64,000 bases of DNA from positions 310,001-374,000 of the forward strand of contig NZ_JABBPN010000002.1 of assembly GCF_012933385.1 (NCBI RefSeq), in the 5' to 3' direction. The DNA comes from Paenibacillus lemnae. Lineage in GTDB: Bacteria > Bacillota > Bacilli > Paenibacillales > Paenibacillaceae. Below are positions 27,835-36,029 of the stretch, in pieces. Each line of letters starts with the position of its first letter. Position 1 is the stretch's first letter. Below the pieces are notes generated by a model, which was not told where the DNA came from, ran no database searches, and saw only the letters and a list, made by a program, of their open reading frames with translations. The translations under genes and the position numbers were made by a program.

Positions 27835-29013
27835 TTAATTCCCCGTTAAACTGCCGATAAACTCGCCAAACACGTCGTTTCCAAACAAAATCCCCTTCGA
27901 GCTCAGCTTATATCCCTCATCCGTCGTATCCAGCAAACCTGCATGAACCAGCTTCTCCAGCGGTGCAGCAAAGGTCTGATCCATGGAAGCTCCGAATTGC
28001 TGCTCAAATCGGGCACGCGATATGCCATCCAGCACGCGCAGACCGACCATCAGGAAATCCTCCATCGCCTCCTCACGCGGAATGTCCAGTGTATTCAGAC
28101 GCGGCAGCCCTTGATTAACGGCTTCAATATACGGATTTACACCTTTCACATTGACATGCCGCTGGCGGCCGATGTAACCGTGAGCACCGGCTCCCAGGCC
28201 ATAATAGTCCTCATTCAGCCAATACGCCATATTATGCCGGCTCTCGTACCCTGGTTTCGAAAAGTTGCTGATCTCATACTGCCGGTATCCGGCTTCTGAC
28301 ATTCGATTCATGAGCAAGAGGTACATATTCAGCTCGTCTTCCTCGTCTGGAAGCGGCAGCTGGTTTTTTTGGTACATCGTATGAAAGAGTGTATTCTCCT
28401 CCACCTTCAAGCTGTAAATGGAGTAGTGGGGAAGCCCTAGTTCAAGTGCTTTGGTCACACTTTCGGACAGCATGTCCACCGTTTGATTCGGCAAACCGAA
28501 CATCAGGTCAATGGACATATTTTGAAAACCAGCCGCTCTCGCATTCTCCAAACTCCGATATACATCATCTGTATTATGAATACGTCCGATGCCGCTCAGC
28601 AGCTCATTCTGAAATGCCTGAACACCAAAGCTCACACGATTAACCCCGCCTTCCCTCATGACAGACAGTTTCTCGAGATCGGTTGTGCCGGGATTGGCCT
28701 CCATCGAAAACTCGATATTCTCATCCCAGTCCGGAAAATGCTTTCTCACTGAATTCAAAAAGAACTGCATTTCATCCGGCTTCAGTACAGTAGGTGTTCC
28801 TCCCCCTACAAAAATACTGGAAATACTTCCTGGCGGCTGGGCCTGTACTGTCATTTCCATCTCCCGGTCCAGTGCCCGCAAATAATCCATGACTGGCTGA
28901 TCCTTCAGCACATAAGAATTGAAATCACAGTAAAAACATTTATTTGTACAAAACGGAATATGGATATACACCACCCGGGTGCGTTCATCCTTCTTCTGTT
29001 GAATGATATTCAT
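27835..29013 (-). CDS. hemW: HemW, radical SAM haem chaperone
   Basis: HemW (long annotated as oxygen-independent coproporphyrinogen oxidase) binds haem and a 4Fe-4S cluster and delivers haem to partners. The radical SAM motif CTNKCFYCDF is at about residue 21. It is followed by FVGGGTPTVL, EANPG and VNRVSFGVQAFQ, and the C-terminal HemN-type domain has YEISNFSKPGYESRHNMAYW. The CxxxCxxC without the extra HemN cysteine favours HemW. The start chosen is the ATG at 29013 with GGGAGG 10 nt upstream, giving 392 aa. An open 91-codon extension upstream has no family match and runs into a repeat. lepA lies upstream, as in Bacillus. Confidence 0.93.
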   Translation of the reverse strand: MNIIQQKKDERTRVVYIHIPFCTNKCFYCDFNSYVLKDQPVMDYLRALDREMEMTVQAQPPGSISSIFVGGGTPTVLKPDEMQFFLNSVRKHFPDWDENIEFSMEANPGTTDLEKLSVMREGGVNRVSFGVQAFQNELLSGIGRIHNTDDVYRSLENARAAGFQNMSIDLMFGLPNQTVDMLSESVTKALELGLPHYSIYSLKVEENTLFHTMYQKNQLPLPDEEDELNMYLLLMNRMSEAGYRQYEISNFSKPGYESRHNMAYWLNEDYYGLGAGAHGYIGRQRHVNVKGVNPYIEAVNQGLPRLNTLDIPREEAMEDFLMVGLRVLDGISRARFEQQFGASMDQTFAAPLEKLVHAGLLDTTDEGYKLSSKGILFGNDVFGEFIGSLTGN

Positions 29014-29120
29014 TGATATAAAACCTCCCTGCAGCCGCCATGGATATCTTCCTAGTCCAGCTGCCTTTGCTACTTCCTTTATAACATACATTTGTTGAGA
29101 TGCTCCATGTGGAAAGAAAA

Positions 29121-29279
29121 GGGGCTGTCTCAAAAGAGTATTCCGGCGCGCGAAGTATGCCCGCTCACGGGTGTGAAATGAAAAAAAATAAGCCCGGAAA
29201 CCGAGCTTATTGAGATAATCGCCGGAAAATTGGAGTGGCAGCTGCTTCAGAGTAACAAACTTACTTATGAGACAGCCCC
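29121..29279. mobile_element. MITE-like element, about 159 bp, terminal inverted repeats
   Basis: Ends GGGGCTGTCTCAAAAG and CTTATGAGACAGCCCC are inverted repeats matching at 15 of 16 bases. A second nested pair lies inside, TTCCGGCG and CGCCGGAA. The centre (29187-29211) is a 25-bp palindrome, AATAAGCCCG-GAAAC-CGAGCTTATT, with the 10-5-10 form of the hairpins in copies A and B. It carries no coding sequence. I see no clear target duplication. It lies between lepA and hemW and could double as the lepA terminator. It accounts for most of the 314-bp gap here. Confidence 0.6.
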
Positions 29280-29327
29280 ATCTCAATTAACAGCAAAAAA
29301 GTACTACGTAAAGCCAATCACAGAGGT

Positions 29328-31145
29328 CTATTTATCGTCGATCTTCAGTACCGCCATAAACGCTTCCTGCGGCACCTCGACACTGCCGACCTGTTTCATG
29401 CGCTTCTTGCCTTCTTTCTGCTTCTCCAGCAGCTTTCTCTTACGCGAGATATCACCGCCGTAACACTTGGCGAGAACGTTCTTACGCATCGCCTTTACGG
29501 TTTCACGAGCAACAACCTTTGTTCCGACCGACGCCTGAATCGGCACCTCGAACATTTGGCGAGGAATCAGCTCACGAAGCTTCTCGCAGATGATCCGTCC
29601 CCGGTGATAAGCACGGTCGCGGTGGACAATAAAGGACAAGGCATCCACCTGCTCGGCGTTCAGCAGGATATCCATCTTGACCAGATTGGAAGTCCGGTAA
29701 CCGCTCAGCTCATAATCGAACGACGCATAACCCTTCGTGCTGGACTTCAGCTGGTCGAAGAAATCGTATACGATCTCGGAGAGGGGAAGCTCGTACGTAA
29801 TGGTAACGCGCGTCGTATCCAGGTATTCCATGTTGATGAATTCGCCGCGCTTATTCTGGCACAGTTCCATAATGGCACCGACAAAATCATTCGGCACAAT
29901 GATGGCAGCCTTAACGTAAGGCTCCTCCACAAAATCAATCTTGCCAATTTCCGGATAATTGGATGGATTGTCAATTTGAATCTGTTCTCCATTTGTCAAT
30001 GTAATCCGGTAAATAACACTCGGCGCGGTCGTAATCAGCGGAATGTTAAACTCGCGCTCGATCCGCTCCTGGATGATCTCCATATGAAGCAGTCCCAAAA
30101 ATCCGCAGCGGAAACCGAAACCGAGCGCACTGGATGTTTCAGGCTCGAAGGTCAGAGAGGCATCATTCAGCTGAAGCTTCTCCAACGCTTCCCGTAAATC
30201 GTTGTAATCAGAGCTCTCAATCGGATACAATCCGCAGAACACCATCGGGTTAATCTTGCGGTATCCCGGCAGCGGCTCAGCCGTCGGGCGCTTCGCGTCC
30301 GTAACGGTATCACCGACCTGAGTATCTCCAACATGCTTGATGCCGGCTACAATAAATCCTACGTCACCAACATTCAGCTCGTCCACGGTCGACATACGCG
30401 GCTTAAATGCGCCCACCTCAATGACCTCAAAGGTTTTGCCAGTGGCCATCATCTTAATCTTGGAACCGGATTTGATACTGCCATCAATAACCCGGACGTA
30501 TACGATAACCCCTTTGTACGGATCATAGTGGGAATCGAAAATCAGCGCTTTCAGCGGCTCAGCGGCTATTCCTGTCGGAGCCGGAACCTTCTGAACGACC
30601 TGCTCCAAAATTTCCTTGATGCCGATCCCTGCCTTGGCGGAAGCCAGAACTGCATCACTGGCATCCAGGCCGATCACATCCTCGACTTCCTGCTTCACCC
30701 GTTCCGGATCAGCGCTCGGCAGATCAATCTTGTTGATAACCGGCAGAATTTCCAGGTTATTATCCAGCGCCAGGTACACGTTCGCGAGTGTCTGGGCTTC
30801 AATGCCTTGTGCCGCATCCACAACCAGCAGCGCGCCTTCGCAGGCAGCCAGGCTCCGGGATACCTCATAGGTAAAATCGACGTGTCCTGGAGTGTCAATC
30901 AGATTAAGAATATACTCCTCGCCATCATCGGCCCGGTATGTTAACCGAACGGCCTGCAGCTTGATCGTAATGCCGCGCTCACGTTCCAGCTCCATCTGGT
31001 CCAGAACCTGCTCCTGCATTTCACGGGAGGTCAGTGCGCCGGTAAACTCCAGAATACGGTCAGCGAGTGTGGATTTTCCATGGTCTATATGTGCAATGAT
31101 ACTGAAATTACGAATTTTTTGTTGTCTTGCTTGTACGTCAGTCAT
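29328..31145 (-). CDS. lepA: LepA, elongation factor 4
   Basis: Translational GTPase EF4, 605 aa. G motifs: [10 protein letters not shown] (G1) near the N-terminus, RGITIK (G2), DTPGHVDF (G3), NKIDLPSAD (G4) and SAKAGIG (G5). The EF4-specific C-terminal domain ends with [29 protein letters not shown] and [20 protein letters not shown] precedes the ATG. It follows the spoIIP/yqxA-like genes, as in Bacillus, but has its own promoter. Confidence 0.98.
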   Translation of the reverse strand: MTDVQARQQKIRNFSIIAHIDHGKSTLADRILEFTGALTSREMQEQVLDQMELERERGITIKLQAVRLTYRADDGEEYILNLIDTPGHVDFTYEVSRSLAACEGALLVVDAAQGIEAQTLANVYLALDNNLEILPVINKIDLPSADPERVKQEVEDVIGLDASDAVLASAKAGIGIKEILEQVVQKVPAPTGIAAEPLKALIFDSHYDPYKGVIVYVRVIDGSIKSGSKIKMMATGKTFEVIEVGAFKPRMSTVDELNVGDVGFIVAGIKHVGDTQVGDTVTDAKRPTAEPLPGYRKINPMVFCGLYPIESSDYNDLREALEKLQLNDASLTFEPETSSALGFGFRCGFLGLLHMEIIQERIEREFNIPLITTAPSVIYRITLTNGEQIQIDNPSNYPEIGKIDFVEEPYVKAAIIVPNDFVGAIMELCQNKRGEFINMEYLDTTRVTITYELPLSEIVYDFFDQLKSSTKGYASFDYELSGYRTSNLVKMDILLNAEQVDALSFIVHRDRAYHRGRIICEKLRELIPRQMFEVPIQASVGTKVVARETVKAMRKNVLAKCYGGDISRKRKLLEKQKEGKKRMKQVGSVEVPQEAFMAVLKIDDK

Positions 31146-31184
31146 GCCTTACCCCCAACAACCACCAGATGTTTGAATCAATTC

Positions 31185-31213
31185 ATTATAACAGTTGAAG
31201 GGATGGTCAGCAA
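31185..31213 (-). promoter_or_regulatory. Promoter of lepA
   Basis: Minus strand -35 TTGCTG (31213-31208), 17-bp spacer, perfect -10 TATAAT (31190-31185) with an extended TGT before it, 40 bp upstream of lepA. Confidence 0.65.
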
Positions 31214-31232
31214 TGCCGTGTCATGTTCAATT

Positions 31233-31622
31233 TCAATCTGTGATTGATCCAAAGAGAGATACGACCCATCGGATGCTCTGATTGGACATCTGCTGAAGCA
31301 GCCCGGCTGTTTTATCAGCCAGTATATCCGCCGGCGGCTTGGACACATCGGGAAGGAGAATATCACGCGGCAGCGGCTCGAACTTTGGCTCTTTGGGCAG
31401 GCTGTCGCTATTCCGCTCACTTTGGGGAGGTGAACTGCCGACACCCGGTTTCAGTTCGTCGCTGGCCGGCTCAGGAACAAAAGTCTCTCTTTCCTGCACC
31501 TGTCCGTATACCGGCACTTCTCTTTTAGGCGCTTCATCCATGCCCCCCATCTGCAGACCTACCAATATGCCAATTCCGGCCCACAGGATGACTGCCGCCA
31601 GCTTTCTGCCTGTCTTCGACAT
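31233..31622 (-). CDS. YqxA-position membrane protein of unknown function (129 aa)
   Basis: A short basic N-terminus (MSKTGRK) precedes one membrane segment (about residues 8-25). A Pro/Glu/Ser-rich extracytoplasmic stretch follows, then an amphipathic C-terminus (ADKTAGLLQQMSNQSIRWVVSLF). It occupies the place of yqxA (DUF3679) between spoIIP and lepA in Bacillus and is probably its counterpart. Primary sequence alone does not prove this. A sporulation role would be inferred only from its position 27 bp after spoIIP. Confidence 0.65.
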   Translation of the reverse strand: MSKTGRKLAAVILWAGIGILVGLQMGGMDEAPKREVPVYGQVQERETFVPEPASDELKPGVGSSPPQSERNSDSLPKEPKFEPLPRDILLPDVSKPPADILADKTAGLLQQMSNQSIRWVVSLFGSITD

Positions 31623-31649
31623 GCTTATCGACTCCCCCTAAAAAATACT

Positions 31650-32969
31650 TTAAGCACCGCTGCCTGCAGGTTGAGCTGTTTTTCCGGCACTCGCTTTTTC
31701 CGCATCCTGCTCTTCCCAGTACACTTCTGCAATCATATCGGCGAGCAGCTCGGCTGTCCGTTTCAGTTCTTCTTTTGTATTGTCGATCCCGCCGATTTCA
31801 ATCAATATACTTCTGGGAGACAGGGACTGATTATATTCTCCATTGCCCTGATTTGCTGACTTGCCCCATACGCCGCGGGATACGCCTGGGTATTTCTGTT
31901 CCAGCTTTTGATTGATCCGGTTCGCAAAGCTTTCATTGTCCCGCCAGTTTTTATTGGCATGTCCGATAATAAAATACACCTGAGCATAGTTAACGCCATT
32001 AATCTGGGTTGTCGTTTTGCTGTGACGCTGGGAATCACGATGAATATCAATCAGATATGTAAGATCATCATGCTGTGCCATAGCTGCTTTGACCGTCTGG
32101 CGGGAATATTTATAAGAATAGTTCCAGTTATAATCCGGAACGCTGGATTGATAATCGCTCTGATCATGAACGGTTCCGATCCCTTTCGCCTGCAGCCGCT
32201 TGGAAACCATACTGCCCACCAGCATAATATTTTTGGATGGAGAGGTAGAGCCGGGATTATTGCTAGCCTTGGATAGCAGCGGGTTAAAGGATTCCTGCGG
32301 ATGCGAATGATAAATGAATACTGCCTTTTTGTTCGATATGGAAGGCGGATTATCTGTGCCGGGCTGCTCCTGTGCCGGTTTCTCTCCCGGCTTCTTATCA
32401 GGGTTCTGTGCCGGACTGTTCTCCGGTTCTGGATGCTCTCCCGCTGCAGGATCAGCTTCAGATGACGGCTCTTCCAGATCACCAGGATTTGCCGGCTCGC
32501 CAGCGGCTGGTTCCTGAACATCCGGGCGATAATCCGCCGGGGCTTCGCTTTGTTCATTTCCTGAGCCGCTGCGAAGGGGAACCGGCTGGTTGTTTTTCAT
32601 CCCAGGAACCTCACCTGCCAGCAGGCTTTTAGGATCTTTTGGATTGACACTTGTCAGCAGTTCGAACACAAAGGGTGCCATCTTTTCAGCTGAAAGAGCT
32701 GAGTTTTCTTTCTCAAGCGCCATCTGCGGCATTTCCATGCCGATCATATCGATAAAGAAGCGGCTGGACAGTGAAGCGGCCAGTCCCTTCATAGAAGAAA
32801 CGGGAGAGGTGTGAAGCCCTTTTTCAACCATGCCGCCTAAACCTAGCAATAGAAAAAACAGCAGGGAACCAAGCATCAGCAGTACCAGCGTCCGGCCCAT
32901 ACTCAAACTGTCCAGCCACTTTCTTCTTAGCCTGGCAATGTTCCAGATGCGGAATTTCCGGTTGTTCAT
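31650..32969 (-). CDS. spoIIP: SpoIIP, sporulation amidase/endopeptidase
   Basis: Peptidoglycan hydrolase of the SpoIID-SpoIIM-SpoIIP engulfment complex, anchored in the mother-cell membrane. One N-terminal membrane segment (about residues 25-45) is followed by an ectodomain. A long low-complexity linker, rich in Pro, Glu, Asn and Ser, occupies roughly residues 130-215. The catalytic domain shows FIYHSHPQESFNPLL (zinc histidine), LIDIHRDSQ, FIIGHANKNW and SILIEIGGIDNT (catalytic Glu region). It is 439 aa, starting at the ATG at 32969 with AGGAGG 8 nt upstream. Confidence 0.95.
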   Translation of the reverse strand: MNNRKFRIWNIARLRRKWLDSLSMGRTLVLLMLGSLLFFLLLGLGGMVEKGLHTSPVSSMKGLAASLSSRFFIDMIGMEMPQMALEKENSALSAEKMAPFVFELLTSVNPKDPKSLLAGEVPGMKNNQPVPLRSGSGNEQSEAPADYRPDVQEPAAGEPANPGDLEEPSSEADPAAGEHPEPENSPAQNPDKKPGEKPAQEQPGTDNPPSISNKKAVFIYHSHPQESFNPLLSKASNNPGSTSPSKNIMLVGSMVSKRLQAKGIGTVHDQSDYQSSVPDYNWNYSYKYSRQTVKAAMAQHDDLTYLIDIHRDSQRHSKTTTQINGVNYAQVYFIIGHANKNWRDNESFANRINQKLEQKYPGVSRGVWGKSANQGNGEYNQSLSPRSILIEIGGIDNTKEELKRTAELLADMIAEVYWEEQDAEKASAGKTAQPAGSGA

Positions 32970-33125
32970 ATCGTTGTCCTCCTCTGTCATAAACGGGATT
33001 ACAGACACTGTTCCTGCTTGTCCCGCCGCTCTGTAATCTCTTATACTTCCAATCTATGAGCTTCAAGGAATCGATAGAACGAACTGCCGAATCTTTTCTT
33101 GCAAAAGGTGATAGAACAGAAAATA

Positions 33126-33160
33126 GACTGCTTTCCAGACCTGTAAGGGTGGAAGCAGTC
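33126..33160 (-). terminator. Hairpin between gpr and spoIIP
   Basis: GACTGCTTCC pairs with GGAAAGCAGTC around a 13-nt loop, just after the gpr stop. The minus strand continues TATTTTC. Probably a terminator of gpr, of moderate strength. Confidence 0.55.
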
Positions 33161-33179
33161 AGCATATGGATCATCTAAC

Positions 33180-34190
33180 TCAGTGCGTATACGCCCCGAC
33201 ATTACCGGGATCTACAGCTTCATGAAGCGCAGCATTCAGTCCGCTAGCGACGATGTTCGCAATATCCTCAATGAATTCATCGATTTCTTTCGGCGTTACG
33301 ATCAGATCGTGACCGAGCGGCTCAAGCACCTCTTTGACCAGCGCGAGTCTGTCATGTTCAGAGATTTCATTCAGCATCCCCATAATTTGTCCCGTCTGCT
33401 TCGAGTCACTGCCAAAATGATTCTTCATCATTTCGATCGCGTTATTTACAATTGTGGATGCATAGCAAACGGTAGGGACGCCGATGGCAATACAGGGAAT
33501 ACCCAAAATATCTTTTGTCAGTCCCCGGCGTTTGTTCCCTATACCGGAACCGGGGTGAATACCGATATCCGCAATCTGAATCGTCGTGTTAACCCTCTCG
33601 AGAGAGCGCGAGGCCAGCGCATCGATCGCTACAATAGCATCCGGACGGGTACGCTCCACAATACCCTGAACGATTTCACTGGATTCGATGCCTGTCACGC
33701 CCAGCACGCCGGGTGCTACAGCGCTGATCTGGCGGTATCCCGGTGCTACCCGGTCGGGCATCAGCTCAAAATAATGCCGTGTGACCATCACATTCTCCAC
33801 CACAAGCGGCCCCAGAGAATCCGGCGTTACATTCCAGTTGCCAAGGCCTACAATGAGCACAGAGGCATGTGGTCCGAGTCCGATATGCTGCATAAATTGT
33901 TCGAATTCCCGGGCAAACACCGTAGCCACGTGCTCCTGCAGACCGGTATCTCCTTTGCGGAGCTCAGGCACTTCAAGCGTGACATAATGCCCTACGACTC
34001 TGCCGATCTTTTGGGATGCTGCCTCATTTTGAACGTCCAGGCGTGTTATCTTGATCCCGTCCTCCTGGCTGATGTCTTCCACGACCCCGGGAATGGGTGC
34101 AGGCTCGAGGCTGTTGATCATTTCTTTAGATTCTACGGCAAGGTCCGTGCGGACCGAATAACACTGCAAGTCTAACTCCATATCAGCCAT
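33180..34190 (-). CDS. gpr: GPR, spore germination protease
   Basis: Aspartic-type protease (A25) that degrades small acid-soluble spore proteins during germination; it is made as an inactive zymogen in the forespore. The N-terminus with YSVRTDLAVES fits the pro-region and mature end. VLIVGLGNWNVTPDSLGP and AIDALASRSLERVNTTIQI are conserved GPR segments. It is 336 aa. The ATG at 34190 has AGGAG 4 nt upstream; the ATG three codons later is also possible. It is upstream of spoIIP, as in Bacillus, and has a candidate forespore promoter. Confidence 0.95.
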   Translation of the reverse strand: MADMELDLQCYSVRTDLAVESKEMINSLEPAPIPGVVEDISQEDGIKITRLDVQNEAASQKIGRVVGHYVTLEVPELRKGDTGLQEHVATVFAREFEQFMQHIGLGPHASVLIVGLGNWNVTPDSLGPLVVENVMVTRHYFELMPDRVAPGYRQISAVAPGVLGVTGIESSEIVQGIVERTRPDAIVAIDALASRSLERVNTTIQIADIGIHPGSGIGNKRRGLTKDILGIPCIAIGVPTVCYASTIVNNAIEMMKNHFGSDSKQTGQIMGMLNEISEHDRLALVKEVLEPLGHDLIVTPKEIDEFIEDIANIVASGLNAALHEAVDPGNVGAYTH

Positions 34191-34213
34191 CACTCTCCTG
34201 TTCTTAATGATGG

Positions 34214-34243
34214 TAGTGTGCGGGAGTTGCCGGAGGATTATGC
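34214..34243 (-). promoter_or_regulatory. Candidate sigma-F/sigma-G promoter of gpr
   Basis: Minus strand -35 GCATA (34243-34239), 18-bp spacer, -10 CACACTA (34220-34214), 23 bp upstream of the start codon. This fits the forespore sigma pattern GHATR-N18-CATNHTA with one mismatch and agrees with known forespore expression of gpr. Confidence 0.45.
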
Positions 34244-34292
34244 GTGCATTTCCTGATTTTGAATAGTGCTGTGAAGTCGAAAGGACTTAGTA

Positions 34293-34321
34293 TTGCTTTT
34301 TGTCCCCTCACATGCTAAACT
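34293..34321 (+). promoter_or_regulatory. Candidate promoter of rpsT
   Basis: -35 TTGCTT (34293-34298), 17-bp spacer, -10 TAAACT (34316-34321), 56 bp upstream of rpsT. Confidence 0.5.
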
Positions 34322-34377
34322 ATTTTAAGTTGTGAACCATTTCGCTCTATTGAAATGCCTTACAGGAGGTGAATGTA

Positions 34378-34650
34378 ATGCCAAACATTAAATCCGCGGT
34401 TAAACGCGTTAAGACAACTGAAAAACGCCATGCACTCAACATTTCCCAGAAATCCGCACTTCGTACAGCTGTTAAGAATGCTGACACTGCGCTGGCTGGT
34501 ACTGAAGTTGAAGCTGCGAAAGCTGCTTTCCAAGCCGCTTCCCAGAAGCTGGATAAAGCTGTTACGAAGGGTCTGATCCATAAAAATGCGGCTTCCCGCA
34601 AAAAGTCCCGTCTGGCGAAAAGACTGAACGCAATTTCTTCCCAAGCGTAA
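34378..34650 (+). CDS. rpsT: 30S ribosomal protein S20
   Basis: Primary 16S rRNA-binding protein, 90 aa, nearly all helical and Lys/Ala-rich. [19 protein letters not shown] and [20 protein letters not shown] are hallmark S20 sequences. AGGAGGTG lies 6 nt before the ATG at 34378; an in-frame GTG-like extension of three codons overlaps this site. It is a plus-strand single gene, convergent with holA, with its own promoter and terminator, as in Bacillus, where rpsT and holA also face each other. Confidence 0.98.
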   Translation: MPNIKSAVKRVKTTEKRHALNISQKSALRTAVKNADTALAGTEVEAAKAAFQAASQKLDKAVTKGLIHKNAASRKKSRLAKRLNAISSQA

Positions 34651-34677
34651 GAAATGCGATTCATTTATACGTTAATG

Positions 34678-34713
34678 AAAAACCCTGAGCCACAAATGCG
34701 GCTCAGGGTTTTT
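34678..34713. terminator. Bidirectional terminator between rpsT and holA
   Basis: AACCCTGAGCC/GGCTCAGGGTT, a perfect 11-bp stem with an 8-nt loop, flanked by A and T runs. It suits both rpsT (plus) and holA (minus). Confidence 0.9.
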
Positions 34714-34735
34714 AGTTATTACAAGTGATAGGAAG

Positions 34736-35755
34736 CTAGACTCCAAGCCGCAGGATAAACAGTTCCAATCCGAGCACCTTGTCCATCGCCCCGGACTTCA
34801 TCTTGTAATCCATTTCCCCCATGTAGTTCAATATATTCTCCAATCGTGCGGTTTCAAATTTACGCGCCTGCTCACCTGCAATTTTCACAGCATACGGGTG
34901 CAGTCCCAGCTGCGAAGCAATTTGCTGCTGGGAATAGCTCTGTCTGGAAAGGGTCTTGACCTGCAGGATAATTCTAAACTGTCTCGTGATCAAAGCTGCA
35001 ATTTTAATAGGTTCCTCACGCTGCTTCAGCAGCTCGTAAAAAATGGATAGCGCTTGATCCAGTCTTAAATTCGCAATATCTTCGACCAATGCAAAAACAC
35101 TCTGCTCGGTGCTTCGGGAGACCAATTGATTTACAACCGCAGCGCTGATACTCCCACCGTTACCGGCATATAAACAGAGCTTGTTTACTTCACCCGCCAG
35201 ATTTTGCAGACTTGTGCCTGCATTGCGAACCAGTACTTCAGCTGCACCGGGCTCAAAGCTGCAATGCTGCTGCAGGGCCTGTTTTTCAACCCATTTCAAC
35301 AGATCATCTCCGCCCAAGGGCGTAAATGAAAGTGCTGTTCCTGCTTTTTTGACAGCCTTGACGATCTTCTTGCGTTCATCCAGCTTCTCATTAGAAACAA
35401 TAAACACGATAACACTGTAGTCTGCCGGGTTGTCCAGATATTCCAGCAGGCTTTCCGTTCGATGCTCGATCTTGGCACTTTCCTTGCCCGCGGTGAAAAT
35501 AGCTGCATCCCTGACCAAAATCAGCTTTCTCTGGACCATAAACGGCACAGTCTCTGCTTCCTCAATGACAGCCTGTATCGGGATCTCGCTCAGGTCCATA
35601 TGAATTAAAGCAAAATCACGGTCTTCTTTCGTGATAAGCTGGTTCTCAAGAAATGTAAGAAACTCGTTCAACTGATATTTTTCACTGCCGTACAACAGGT
35701 AAACCGGAGATACCTCCCCTTGTTTGACGGCCTTAGCCGCTGCTTTGGCATCCAC
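34736..35755 (-). CDS. holA: HolA, DNA polymerase III delta subunit
   Basis: Clamp-loader delta subunit that opens the beta sliding clamp, 339 aa. The N-terminus (VSPVYLLYGSEKYQLNEFL) is the usual delta opening, where a degenerate P-loop lies. TVPFMVQRKLILVRDA carries the clamp-binding hydrophobic wedge region. The C-terminal collar domain includes LKQREEPIKIAALITRQFR and LGLHPYAVKIAGEQA. The start is the GTG at 35755, with GGGGTGG 7 nt upstream. It is convergent with rpsT. Confidence 0.95.
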   Translation of the reverse strand: MDAKAAAKAVKQGEVSPVYLLYGSEKYQLNEFLTFLENQLITKEDRDFALIHMDLSEIPIQAVIEEAETVPFMVQRKLILVRDAAIFTAGKESAKIEHRTESLLEYLDNPADYSVIVFIVSNEKLDERKKIVKAVKKAGTALSFTPLGGDDLLKWVEKQALQQHCSFEPGAAEVLVRNAGTSLQNLAGEVNKLCLYAGNGGSISAAVVNQLVSRSTEQSVFALVEDIANLRLDQALSIFYELLKQREEPIKIAALITRQFRIILQVKTLSRQSYSQQQIASQLGLHPYAVKIAGEQARKFETARLENILNYMGEMDYKMKSGAMDKVLGLELFILRLGV

Positions 35756-35824
35756 CTTTCATCCACCCCTTTTTCTTCTTCGTCCACTATACCAGAAATG
35801 CCTGTACCAGGACAGCCGTACAGC

Positions 35825-35863
35825 GAAGAACCCCTGCCGCCAAGATGGCTGCAGAGGTTCTTC
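35825..35863 (-). terminator. Terminator-like hairpin between the anti-sigma gene and holA
   Basis: GAAGAACC/GGTTCTTC with an inner CTGC(C)/GGC(T)GCAG stem. It lies in the 274-bp gap between the sigma/anti-sigma unit and holA. No strong T-run follows. The rest of the gap shows nothing definite. Confidence 0.5.
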
Positions 35864-36029
35864 ATTCCCAACACATCTATATAAACGCACTGCGGAATGC
35901 TCTAGAAACATTCCGCCGCCGGTCAAACGACGGGGTGTTCATTGTGATGTGCTTTATTTAGATCTGTTTTAACCTATTCTTGAACCCGTATAAGTGTGCA
36001 TCTTTTATCCTCAATTGCCATTTTGATTC

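Noticed and set aside
27835..29286. Longer HemW with a 91-residue N-terminal extension, or HemN
   Set aside because: The extension runs into the MITE-like repeat and lacks a ribosome binding site or family match. The cluster motif fits HemW and not HemN.
33183..34175. Open frame of 330 codons on the plus strand opposite gpr
   Set aside because: Shadow of gpr. The protein has a Cys/His/Arg composition unlike real proteins and no start signal.
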